This document shows positions 9,654 to 19,473 of a DNA stretch of 64,000 nt, piece by piece (position 1 is the first letter of the stretch; each line of letters starts with the position of its first letter). The translations under genes were made by a program, and so were the position numbers. The DNA comes from Erwinia_E haradaeae_B (GTDB taxonomy: Bacteria; Pseudomonadota; Gammaproteobacteria; Enterobacterales; Enterobacteriaceae), in contig NZ_LR217730.1 in NCBI RefSeq assembly GCF_900698985.1, positions 558,001 to 622,000 of the forward strand, written 5' to 3'. Below the pieces are notes generated by a model that made no database searches, had not been told where the DNA came from, and was given only the letters and a program-made list of their open reading frames with translations.

Positions 9654-11537
9654 CCCATTCAAGTAAAATAATCCAGCAATTTTTTGTATTATTTTTATTA
9701 TTATCTAATATCATCATTGTATTTAAAAATATAAATTTTTCTAAAATATTTATTTTAACTTATAAATAATTTATTTTTACTGATTATATTTTATAATCAA
9801 GTTTTATTATTTTTTGATAGAACAATTAAAATATATTATTTATAATTATTTTAATATATATACTATATACAATAGTATTGTTTATTATTTTTTTACAGTA
9901 ACTTATATCATTTCCTATATAAGTTAATTGATAAAGTTTTTTATTAAAAAATATAAATTAATCATACCATTTTATATTACTTATCAAGTATGAGTATGTC
10001 TCTAACTTGAATAAAATCCTAATCTAGTAAATTTATTAAGTGAGCATTTAAATAATTAAGCACGATTATTATTTTATGGTTAACAACAAGTATGTAGATA
10101 GTATTATTAAACTATTTCTACCATTATATATAATAGACACTTAGTTATTTATATTTTCTTTGATTATGAAATAGAAATAGTATCACGTATAATTATACAT
10201 CTCACTTAATTATCATAAATCACTTATGTTTTTCATTGAATATTTCATTTACCTTGATTTTTATGTACCCTCATAGGGCATATCATAGAGTAGGAGGTAA
10301 GTTTTAATTAACATAAGATATATAAGAATAGTGATCTATTATTGATTATTTTTTAAGATAGGGTTAATACTAAGGTTGCATTACTATCAGTTTCATAATG
10401 AAAGATTATAATTACAAGTTATAATGAATATTATATATAGCTAATATATCAGATATTAGTCATACATTTTTATGTATAGATGGACTATTATTGATAATTG
10501 ATGTTTTTTATAAAAATATCTGTATATTTAAATATAATAATAAAAATATTTAATAATGGAATATATTTTATGATTGACATAAATTTTTATCGAGTAATAA
10601 TACTCTTTAATATATTTCAATAAATATTGAATTATTTTATATAAAAATTTTCAATGATGATCGATTGTATTAATTACAATACATAATTATTATATGTTAA
10701 ATAAAAAATAAAATTTTTATTTTTTATTTTTTTTAGAACAAAATTATTTATTTTAAATGCTATACTGTAGGAAAGTCAATAAAGGTACATTACATAATAG
10801 ATAATTTTATCAGTTTTTACTGTCATCGTTTTGTTTTAAAGAAAGAAAAAAAAGAAAATGCTTTATAATATATAAAATCATTTTAATGCTAATTATTTGT
10901 ATTTTCATTAGCTTTATTAAGACGTTCATTTATTTTTAATATAAATATATTTTGTTACTTCTGCAAGTAAAATGGGTATCTCTTAAGAGTTACAACAGTA
11001 TAAATATAATCTAATGACTTAAATTATGCATTAAAATAAATTAGAAATATTCTATATATGGTATATGCAAAATTTATATGATAGTTATTGGATTTTGGTA
11101 GCAAAAAATATTGATCAATCATAGAAATTTTAAAAGTCACGATAGATGTGCATTTATTGTTTGTATTAGTTGATATAAAATAAAATATATTTTTATCAAT
11201 TTTATTGATAGTTACATAATATAATCTTATTTTTTTAGTTTGATGTTTTATTAGTGACACAATTCATGTATGTTAAAATTAAAATTTATATATATTATGT
11301 TTTTATAAAAAAATTTATTTATTTTAAATAAATATAAAGTTATCTAAGAAATCGTAGTAATCGTATTTTTTTTTAAAAAAAATTTTATTCTGTATTCTGA
11401 ATAATTTATCATTATTATTTTATAAGGTTATTTAATATAATATAATTAATAGCCATTAGGACTGGTGCTCAGTTGCTAAGCTATTGGGTAAAATTGTTTA
11501 AATTTCTACTAGTAGCACACATGAGAACAAAAATTCT
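9654..11537. other. 1.9-kb gene-free gap between adk and coaA
   Basis: I see no gene in this stretch. A 78-codon minus-strand frame at 11024-11260 is built from the same AT-rich words as the surrounding DNA and matches nothing. Around 10267-10310 the base composition is less skewed, with a perfect AGGAGGT at about 10302, but no start codon or reading frame follows. The 80 bases before coaA (from about 11450) are also less AT-rich and are probably its promoter and leader. Confidence 0.5.
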
Positions 11538-12479
11538 ATGCGAACCATACCTTATTGGTACTTTAATCGCACCCAATGGGCGGGATTACCTGATGAAGTT
11601 CCAGGAACCCTTGAAAATAACGAGCTCATTCGTTTAAAAAAAGTAAATGCAAACCTTTCAATGCAAGAGGTAATAGAGATTTATTTACCACTTGCTCGGT
11701 TAATACATTGCTATATAACTTCTAATTTAAAACGTGAAATGGTGCTCAAAAAATTCTTTGGAACGAGTAGTAAAAAAGTGCCTTATATTATTGGCATCGC
11801 TGGCGGCATTTCAGTAGGAAAGAGTACTACAGCACGTATATTGCAAGTACTATTAAGTCGTTGGCCGATGTATCAATATGTTGAATTGATTGCAACTGAT
11901 GGATTTTTATACCCGAATTCTATTTTAACTGAACGCGGGTTAATGCAAGAAAAAGGTTTTCCCTCTTCTTATGATATAAATCGTTTAGTAAAATTTGTTG
12001 CAGATTTAAAATCAGGTGTTTCACAGGTTCAAGCGCCAGTGTATTCTCATTTTATATATGATATTGTTCCATCCTATTATAAAACTGTCCGATACCCGGA
12101 TATTCTTATATTAGAAGGTTTAAATATTTTACAACGTGACAAGGATTATTCTTCCAATCATGAAAAGATTTTTATATCAGATTTTGTAGATTTTTCAATT
12201 TATATTGATGCGCCAAATGAGCTACTTAAAAACTGGTATACTAGTCGTTTTCTTAAGTTTTGTGAAAACTCTTATATTAATCCATCCTCTTACTTTCATG
12301 ATTATGCAAAATTATCCTCTCAGGAAGCTATGTTAATTTCTAGTCATATCTGGAATGAAATTAACTATAGAAATTTACGAGAAAATATTTTACCGACACG
12401 AAAATATGCTAATTTAATTATGACAAAAACTTATAATCATGCCATCTCTTTAGTAAGATTAAAAAAAGAACAAAACTAA
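11538..12479 (+). CDS. coaA: Pantothenate kinase, type I
   Basis: Phosphorylates pantothenate in the first and controlling step of coenzyme A synthesis. The 313-residue protein matches E. coli CoaA (316). The P-loop reads GISVGKST at about residue 96 (E. coli SVAVGKST), followed by LLSRWP, ATDGFLYPN, KGFPSSYD, APVYSHFIYD and ILEGLN. The start ATG at 11538 gives MRTIPYWYFNRTQWA, aligning with the E. coli MTPYLQFDRNQWA region; an ATG at 11521 is out of frame. No clear Shine-Dalgarno sequence. Pantothenate must be made by other genes or supplied by the host or a partner. Confidence 0.95.
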   Translation: MRTIPYWYFNRTQWAGLPDEVPGTLENNELIRLKKVNANLSMQEVIEIYLPLARLIHCYITSNLKREMVLKKFFGTSSKKVPYIIGIAGGISVGKSTTARILQVLLSRWPMYQYVELIATDGFLYPNSILTERGLMQEKGFPSSYDINRLVKFVADLKSGVSQVQAPVYSHFIYDIVPSYYKTVRYPDILILEGLNILQRDKDYSSNHEKIFISDFVDFSIYIDAPNELLKNWYTSRFLKFCENSYINPSSYFHDYAKLSSQEAMLISSHIWNEINYRNLRENILPTRKYANLIMTKTYNHAISLVRLKKEQN

Positions 12480-13359
12480 GAAGATTAACTTATATGTTGG
12501 TAGATATTTTCTAAGAGAGTCGAGATCAAAAATCTATTTTTAAGTATAATATATAAAGTATGTTATCTTAATTAAGATAAAATAACATAAAAATAATTTT
12601 AGAATATTAACTAATAATGAGATATATTCGTGTTTACTGTATATATAAATTTCTATCTTAGCTAAATATTACTAAGTAAATGCTGTGTAGTATATTATAC
12701 GGTTAATAATAAGTGAATATAATCTACATTATCATCATTAAGGTTAATGATTAATAAATAATCTTATTTTTTAAATAATATATATCAAGATTAGTATCTG
12801 ATGGTTTGATGCAATATATTGGTTCTTTAGAGTAACAATTAATTTCAATTACAGTCACTAGTTAACGAAGGGTGCGTCACTTAATATTTAGAGTGTTTAT
12901 CTATTTATATTCGTTAACCTTCAAATTATAAAAATTATATATGATTTTAAAAATCAGACTGATTTTTCAATAAGAGAGCTTATAGTTCCTGGAGTTTTTT
13001 AAACTAAAATATATCAATGTTATTAATATAGCTACATAAGATTCTGTTAATAAGACTGAGAATATTTTTATATTATACATGTTTTTTTAACTAATATATG
13101 TCAGTGAAAGGGTTATATAAAAAAATAAAAAAATTTATTATTATAATAATAATATAGATTTTTTATAATAATATACTCTTTTTATAAAATAATTATTATT
13201 TTGTTCAGTATTAAATATTGAAAATAGATTAACCATCATTAACTGAAGATTTTGTCTGTTTAGTAAATTTTATTAATAAATAATACATCTAATGCCACTC
13301 TTAAAGAATGGTTCCGGTAAAAAGAAGTATTTATCTATTACTATTACTTGAGGTGCACG
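12480..13359. other. Gap between coaA and rlmK; expected place of the lost RlmL half
   Basis: If the next gene once was full-length rlmKL, its N-terminal half would have filled this stretch, but I cannot recognise any remnant of the THUMP or RlmL methyltransferase domains. Inverted repeat GTTAACGAA / TTCGTTAAC at 12861-12869 and 12910-12918, with a 40-base spacer. A 19-codon frame at 13292-13351 (MPLLKNGSGKKKYLSITIT) ends just before the rlmK ribosome site; it may be chance. Confidence 0.4.
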
Positions 13360-14499
13360 ATGAAGATTCATAATGAAGCTTATAATATATCTTTATTAGA
13401 TTCTATAACGCAGGAATTTCCATCTTATACACAACAGATAAACAATCAACTTAAAGATATTCATGGCATACAGGAGTACATTCAGACATGTAATCAAATA
13501 ATAGATCAGAAAACAGACATATGTGTTAATAAATATGCTATAGATTACGCTAATCGTTTACGAAAAAATATTAAAAAACTAGATAAATGGGCGGAACTAC
13601 AGGGTATTGAATGTTATCGCATTTATGATCGAGACTTACCAGATTACAAAATTGCTGTTGATCGTTATGGTGATTGGATTGTGATTCATGAGTACGCATC
13701 ACCGATAACTATTAATACATGCAAAACGCTTCAGCGTTTTCTAAATATTATCTTTACTACCTTAGAGGTACTTAAACAACCAGTAGATAGAGTAGTATTA
13801 AAAACTCGAATTAAACAAAAAGGAAAGGATCAGCAGTATCAAAAACTAAACCAGAATGACAATTATCTTGTAGTGACTGAATTTAATGCAAGATTACTAG
13901 TTAATTTAACTGATTATATTGATACTGGACTTTTTTTAGATCATCGTATTATACGGACAATGCTAGGTCATCTGAGTAAGGGAAAAGATTTTCTAAATTT
14001 ATTCGCATATACTGGTAGCGCTAGTGTACATGCTGGGTTAGGGGGCGCCTTGAGCACAACAAGTATTGATATGTCTCGCACGTATCTTTCATGGGCCAAA
14101 CGGAATATGTGCCTTAATGGCCTCTCTGGAAATAGACATCACTTTTTTAGAGCTAACTGCTTTCGCTGGCTTCGTCATGCTAAAGACAAGTTCGATATAA
14201 TTTTTATTAATCCTCCTACCTTTTCTAATTCAAAAAAAATGAGCAGAAGTTTTGATATACAACGCGATCATCTGGAATTACTTTGGTATTTAAAATGCTT
14301 ATTACGCATACATGGGAAAATATTATTTTCTAATAATAAACATGGTTTTAAAATACACTTATCTGGCTTAGAATCTATAGGGATGATGGCCACCGAGATC
14401 ACTGCTAAAACCCAACCTAAAGATTTCACTCACGCTCACTCTGTAATAAAATCTTGGATTATTACTCATTCTAATAAAGGTTCAAGCATTTATAATTAA
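13360..14499 (+). CDS. rlmK: 23S rRNA m7G2069 methyltransferase, stand-alone RlmK domain
   Basis: Matches only the C-terminal half (RlmK) of E. coli RlmKL (702 residues), which makes m7G2069 in 23S rRNA; the N-terminal THUMP and RlmL (m2G2445) domains are missing. From residue 65 on (DYANRLRKNIKKLDKWA, GIECYRIYDRDLPDYKIAVDRY) the match is continuous to the end. SAM-binding LNLFAYTGSASVHAGLGGA and the catalytic-type loop FINPPTFSNSKK are present (E. coli has FIDPP). I start at ATG 13360, which has GAGGTG 4-5 nt before it, rather than at TTG 13348; this gives 379 residues. The first ~60 residues correspond to the interdomain region and look poorly conserved. Expected activity: rRNA methylation by the one retained domain. 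Confidence 0.88.
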   Translation: MKIHNEAYNISLLDSITQEFPSYTQQINNQLKDIHGIQEYIQTCNQIIDQKTDICVNKYAIDYANRLRKNIKKLDKWAELQGIECYRIYDRDLPDYKIAVDRYGDWIVIHEYASPITINTCKTLQRFLNIIFTTLEVLKQPVDRVVLKTRIKQKGKDQQYQKLNQNDNYLVVTEFNARLLVNLTDYIDTGLFLDHRIIRTMLGHLSKGKDFLNLFAYTGSASVHAGLGGALSTTSIDMSRTYLSWAKRNMCLNGLSGNRHHFFRANCFRWLRHAKDKFDIIFINPPTFSNSKKMSRSFDIQRDHLELLWYLKCLLRIHGKILFSNNKHGFKIHLSGLESIGMMATEITAKTQPKDFTHAHSVIKSWIITHSNKGSSIYN

Positions 14500-15639
14500 T
14501 AATATTAATTATTTACAGGTAACTATATTTAAAGATAATCAATCATCATAAATGACATTAGTTTTATGGTAATTTTTAACATAAAAAAGAATAAATAATA
14601 AAATAATTTTAAACTATATTATTATTTCTGTATACTACAAAGTATACACTATAGAGATATTTTATAATAGATATCTTAGAAAGCTAATAAGTTATATATA
14701 GACGTATTTTCATTAATAAGTATTGTTGTACAAAATCATGCATTTTGAAAAAATTTTTTATACTTTTAGGGTAAGAAGAAATTAAACACTATAGTTTTTA
14801 GAAAAATATATTTATTGTTGATCTGCGTTAAAGATGATCATTTTATTAATATTTAGATAATTTCAGATTATTATAATCATCAAAAATTATTTTTATAAAA
14901 AAGTAACTATTATTGCAATATATACAATTAAATTTTATAAAATATTAAACATTATAACGTATTTTGGATTTTGAATTCTTTTAAAGAGTGATAAATTTAA
15001 ATAAAAAAATATATCTTAATTATTAATTACCATCACATCAATAGCTTATTTTTAAGTATATCATTAATATATCTTATGTGATACTAAAAAAATATTATGA
15101 TCTATATATCCTTAATAGCGCTGAAATGTTTATTTAAAATCTGTGTTATTTTATGCAAAGATGGTATTTTAATAAAATTACGAAGAATTGATTTCATGTG
15201 ATATTAGGATATACATAAATCACAATATACATAGTTTATAACTAATAAACTAATACAGCTTCTATTTATAGAATAACTATTTTTTTTGGTGACATATATA
15301 ATTTTATTAATAATTATAAATTATTAGAATAAATAATGATATTATTTTTTTATAGATTTTTTATTAGCTTGATATGCTTGAGATTCTTGATACTAAAGAC
15401 ATCATGAGATGTGATCTCAAATAATACAATGACACCAAAGAAGATATAACATGTTTTTAATCCAGAAAGTTAAAAAGTAATGTATTATACATTATCAAAT
15501 AATATTCATTATTTATTGATATTTTTACAAAACACTATTAATTATTATAAAATAAAATAAGTATCACGAAATTATATTTCATTCGTTAAATTTTAAAATA
15601 TTCCTGTAAAAAACTATCGCAATCGATTTTTAGTTAGAT

Positions 15640-15820
15640 GCTATTGGATAGCACTATTTTATAGTGTCAAACGAAACAAATACTCTGCATGTTTTTTCTA
15701 GGTCATTCAAATATTGCTATTGGTAATGGTAATTGCAAATATAATGACATCCATTTTTCTTTCTCATCTCACAATCTAAGTAGTCTATTAGAATTCCTAG
15801 ATTGTGAGATGAGAAGGGAG
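15640..15820. repeat. Cluster of four hairpins, one with an 18-bp perfect stem
   Basis: Within 181 bases: GCTAT/ATAGC at 15640-15652; CACTAT/ATAGTG at 15652-15666, sharing the C at 15652; GTCATT/AATGAC at 15702-15707 and 15743-15748; and a long stem with arms TTCTCATCTCACAATCTA at 15761-15778 and its exact complement at 15798-15815, loop 19 nt. In + strand RNA the long stem can be extended outward by five more pairs (three of them G-U) to 15756 and 15820. No T-run follows on either strand, so it is not a simple terminator. It resembles no RNase P RNA, tmRNA, SRP RNA or REP element that I know. It may be a structured RNA or a remnant of one. Confidence 0.5.
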
Positions 15821-16030
15821 TTATTCAGAACTATTCATGTCGGTATAATGAGATAATATATTTATTGACAAAATGATTCATATAATGCCACTTTTAAATA
15901 ATTACATCAATCTTATAGGGATAGTCTACTCTATTCTAAAAATTCACCAATTCTAGATTAAAACGCTATTTCTCTTTAATTATAAAAATATAATATAAAG
16001 GACTAACTATATACTCATTAAGATATAACA

Positions 16031-16070
16031 ACAATCTTGTAATATAAAATAAGATTGTGATAATTTTTTT
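16031..16070 (+). terminator. Possible rho-independent terminator
   Basis: Arms ACAATCTT (16031-16038) and AAGATTGT (16051-16058) with a 12-nt loop, followed after GATAA by seven T residues. It is 1.5 kb after rlmK, so it would end a transcript that starts within the gap, for example one covering the hairpin cluster. The stem is AT-rich, so chance is possible. Confidence 0.3.
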
Positions 16071-16321
16071 ATATTATCAACCAGGTTATATAGAAATAAT
16101 ATTTTTATATTGTATTCGTTTGTTTGGTATCTTATACCTATAATAATCTGTGCATGTATAGTGAAATAATTCTACTCATCAAATAGTATATCTATACTAA
16201 ATTTATTATTTAATGAGTATACATCTTAATAATAAAATTTATATTTCATTAGGGATACATACAGAAGATAGTTTTAACTATGAATTTTAGAATTTTTAAA
16301 AATATTAATTGCATCATTTAA

Positions 16322-17854
16322 TCATTTAGATATGCAAAAAACACACAATAACCAAATAAGAGAAAATAATAATGTAAAACCCCATACCCAAAAGTGTCCA
16401 AATCGTGCATAAGGTGTTAATCCAGAAGTTGGTGTTGTCTGTGCCATTAAAACCTTTGATTCAAATTGTGGAATTATATTAGAAATTTTACCGTTAGCAT
16501 TAATAATAGCTGTTACGCCATTATTTGTAGCATACAATAGGGGTCTTCCTAGTTCTAGCGCACGCATTTGTGCCATTTGTAGATGTTGCCATGGGCAAGT
16601 CGAACTCCCAAACCATGCATCGTTTGATATAGTTAGTAAAAAATCAGTATCTGTGTGCATATTGTCGCGCATTTTTTGTCCTAATATTACTTCATAGCAT
16701 AGAGCTGGGGTAATATGGTAACCTGCTACTTGTAACTGAGGTTGAATATATCTACCTTGATTAAACTCAGAGGGCGAAAAATCAAAAAACGGTATAAAAA
16801 ATCGTAAAATAATTTTTAAAGGAAGGTATTCACCAAAAGGTACTAAATGGTTTTTTTGATAACGATTTGTACTCCAGTAGTGATAAGGAGTATTGTCACC
16901 TACTACAATGATTGTATTATAAGTAGAATACCTGTTTTTCTCAAAACGAGAATCTATAATTCCAGTGACTAAAGTAGTTCCAGACATTCGTAGACTTTTA
17001 TCACTAGATTGCAAAAAAAATTGCTGATTAGATTCAAAATCTGGTAGAGCGGATTCAGGCCAGATAATAATTGATACTTTTCCAACATAGGGCTTACTGA
17101 GTCGTATATAAGTTGAGAGAATATTTTCTATCTGATCAGGAGACCAAATCACTGATGGAGAGATATTTCCTTGAACTAAAGCAACATTAACCATACGCTT
17201 CTGTATTGGTAAGTACCAGGTTATTTTACCTAATATCGAAGTAATAACAAATATTAATGGAATTAAGGCTAAAACAATAAAACGATTTTTAAAAATTGCA
17301 TACACAATTAATCCAGAAATCATCATCAAGAAAAAAGTTATTGATTCCACTCCCATTAGTGGAGCTAGACTTTTGAGTGGACCATTGATCTGACTGTAGC
17401 CAAATTGTAACCATGGAAAGCCAGTTAAAACCCAACTACGAAAAAATTCAGTAATCTGCCAAATTATTGGGGCCACTATTATAAGGCGAAGAAATAACTT
17501 TGTGCTACATAGTTTGTCTAGTAGCACAATAAATAAAAGAGGGTATAAAGCTAAATAAGAAGATAGTAAAAATAAAATAGAAACGCTAAATACACAAGAA
17601 ATTCCATAAAAAGTGTTAATACTGATATAAACCCAATGCAGTCCGCTACCAAAGAGACCTAAGCCCCATATAAATGAAATTGCGCTAGCCTGACGAATAG
17701 TCCGATGCAGTGTTAAGCTCTGCAATCCACATAGTGATGCAATTGCAGCTTGCCAAAAGTCATATGGAGAAAAACTGAGCGTACCAAGAGCACCTGTAAA
17801 AAATGCTGCACATAAACGTAAATACTGATTATAAGAGTTACTTAAGGGTTCCAT
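16322..17854 (-). CDS. lnt: Apolipoprotein N-acyltransferase
   Basis: Inner-membrane enzyme that adds the third acyl chain to the N-terminal Cys of lipoproteins, needed for Lol-dependent transport to the outer membrane. The 510-residue protein matches E. coli Lnt (512): several N-terminal membrane helices (SFSPYDFWQAAIASL, LHWVYISI, WVLTGFPWLQFGYSQ), then the periplasmic nitrilase domain. The catalytic triad of the family is visible as Glu in IIIWPESALPDF, Lys in RYQKNHLVPFGEYLP and Cys in ALCYEVILG. A last membrane helix closes the protein. No clear ribosome site before ATG 17854. It is downstream of ybeY on the same strand, but corC, which lies between them in E. coli, is missing. Keeping lnt implies a working lipoprotein and outer-membrane system. 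Confidence 0.96.
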   Translation of the reverse strand: MEPLSNSYNQYLRLCAAFFTGALGTLSFSPYDFWQAAIASLCGLQSLTLHRTIRQASAISFIWGLGLFGSGLHWVYISINTFYGISCVFSVSILFLLSSYLALYPLLFIVLLDKLCSTKLFLRLIIVAPIIWQITEFFRSWVLTGFPWLQFGYSQINGPLKSLAPLMGVESITFFLMMISGLIVYAIFKNRFIVLALIPLIFVITSILGKITWYLPIQKRMVNVALVQGNISPSVIWSPDQIENILSTYIRLSKPYVGKVSIIIWPESALPDFESNQQFFLQSSDKSLRMSGTTLVTGIIDSRFEKNRYSTYNTIIVVGDNTPYHYWSTNRYQKNHLVPFGEYLPLKIILRFFIPFFDFSPSEFNQGRYIQPQLQVAGYHITPALCYEVILGQKMRDNMHTDTDFLLTISNDAWFGSSTCPWQHLQMAQMRALELGRPLLYATNNGVTAIINANGKISNIIPQFESKVLMAQTTPTSGLTPYARFGHFWVWGFTLLFSLIWLLCVFCISK

Positions 17855-18993
17855 TTGAGAAATATATATTATGTTGGCTTATCATGATATTGATCTAGTG
17901 AATAGGTTCAGTGAATTGCTTCACTATTATTTTTTTAATGTCATTGTGATTTTAATTGGTTTTTAGATATACACAAAAAGATGTTTCAATATTAATTTTT
18001 ATAAAATAGGATATTTTAAACAAAATAAATATAATGGCTAATAAAAGATTTTACTAAATTATATAAAATAATAATGATTAATAAGAAATTATCATATAAG
18101 TTTTTAACTATTATTAAAACAGTTATGTATAGAATTGATATATGATTTTAAATATTTAAATTTATATAATAAAATAAATCTTTTTTGTATAATGATTTTT
18201 ACTATCATTTGTATATAGCTATATTATAGTATATGTAATATGTGATATATTTATTAATATTTGTAATTATGTATATCGACTTTATGTTTTTAAAATTTAA
18301 AATATCAAGAATAATAAATATTATAAAATTTATTAAAATATTTTAGTTTTTATTATTTATATTAATATTAAAATTTGTCATTAAATTAAAGCAGAAAACG
18401 TAGAGTGCTTTTATTAGTTAGTCATTCGTTAATTTTTGTTAGTGAGATATATAAATATTTAAACTATTAATTATATACTATAACTTGTATTAGAGAATCT
18501 TGTGATAACTTCGAAATATATGTTTACATAATAATTAATATTGTATTTTTTTAAAAAATTAGAATATTTATTCTAAATAACTTATTTATAAAATATAAAA
18601 AATTTCTTTAAAAATGTCTTATTAATTAAATTGAAATATATACTTTTTGCTTCTTTTAGGAGTAAGGAATGAATAATTGATTTATATATTTAATTTAAAA
18701 CGTTTAACGCATTGTTATTTATAATAATAAAAATTATTACTTATTAAATTAGTCATTATTTAAAATATTTTATAAGATAAAAACAGTAATACATAATTAC
18801 CCATCAATGATCTACCTATTAGTTACTAATATAATATTAAAAATTATATATATTTAAATAATTTTTAGCACTATTAACTGAGTGAATTATAATAGCAATA
18901 TCTTATTTATAAAGAATAATTAATTTATCAAAATAAAATCAAAAAATTAGATTAGTAGAATAATAATCAGAATTTTTCATTTTTATCACTATG
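17855..18993. other. Gap between ybeY and lnt where corC (ybeX) would lie
   Basis: In E. coli the order is miaB-ybeZ-ybeY-ybeX(corC)-lnt. Here 1.14 kb of very AT-rich DNA takes the place of corC. I cannot read any CorC CBS-domain remnant in it. Confidence 0.5.
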
Positions 18994-19473
18994 TTAATAA
19001 ACAGATTGATCTATATTGTCTATGTAGGGATCTGTATAGCCAAGTAATATTATGATTTTAGTCTCTAATTTTTCCATTTCTTCTGCGGTATATTGAGAAG
19101 AATGATCATAACCTAATAAATGCAAGCTTCCATGAATGGTCATATGTGCCCAATGTGCTTCAAGTGGTTTATTCTGTGACAACGCTTCTAGCTCGACAAT
19201 TTGACGACAAATTACTAAATCACCTAATAAAGGTGTTTTTATATAAGAAGGCGCTGTAAAGGGAAAAGAAAGAATATTAGTTGGTTGATTTTTTTTACAA
19301 AACATCCAATTTAATGCACGGCTCTCTTTTTCATCAACTAGACGAATAGTAATCTCCTTTTTTTGATTACATTTTGGTAGCACTGCCGATACCCATCTTA
19401 AAAAATTAGATTTTTTCGGTAAACCCTGTGGCATGCTACAGGCAATCTGAAGATCTAAAATTATAAAACTCAT
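18994..19473 (-). CDS. ybeY: Endoribonuclease YbeY
   Basis: Zinc-dependent single-strand RNase needed for 16S rRNA 3'-end maturation and ribosome quality control. The 159-residue protein matches E. coli YbeY (155) end to end. The UPF0054 signature HGSLHLLGYDH holds the three zinc-binding His residues; PTNILSFPF and LLGDLVICR are also kept. AGGAG lies 5 nt before ATG 19473. It comes from the miaB-ybeZ-ybeY-corC-lnt cluster, of which only ybeY and lnt are left here. Confidence 0.95.
   Translation of the reverse strand: MSFIILDLQIACSMPQGLPKKSNFLRWVSAVLPKCNQKKEITIRLVDEKESRALNWMFCKKNQPTNILSFPFTAPSYIKTPLLGDLVICRQIVELEALSQNKPLEAHWAHMTIHGSLHLLGYDHSSQYTAEEMEKLETKIIILLGYTDPYIDNIDQSVY

Larger units (their letters stand above)
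14500..16321. other. 1.8-kb gap between convergent rlmK and lnt, with a hairpin cluster
   Basis: No protein gene is seen. The stretch is very AT-rich except for 15620-15830, which carries a series of hairpins (listed separately), and a terminator-like stem at 16031-16070. Confidence 0.55.

Noticed and set aside
11024..11260. 78-codon minus-strand frame in the adk-coaA gap
   Set aside because: Composition the same as the noncoding flanks, no ribosome site, no recognisable motif.
12861..12918. GTTAACGAA/TTCGTTAAC repeat considered as a tRNA acceptor stem
   Set aside because: The span is only 58 bases and lacks a TTCGA-type T-loop and a cloverleaf.
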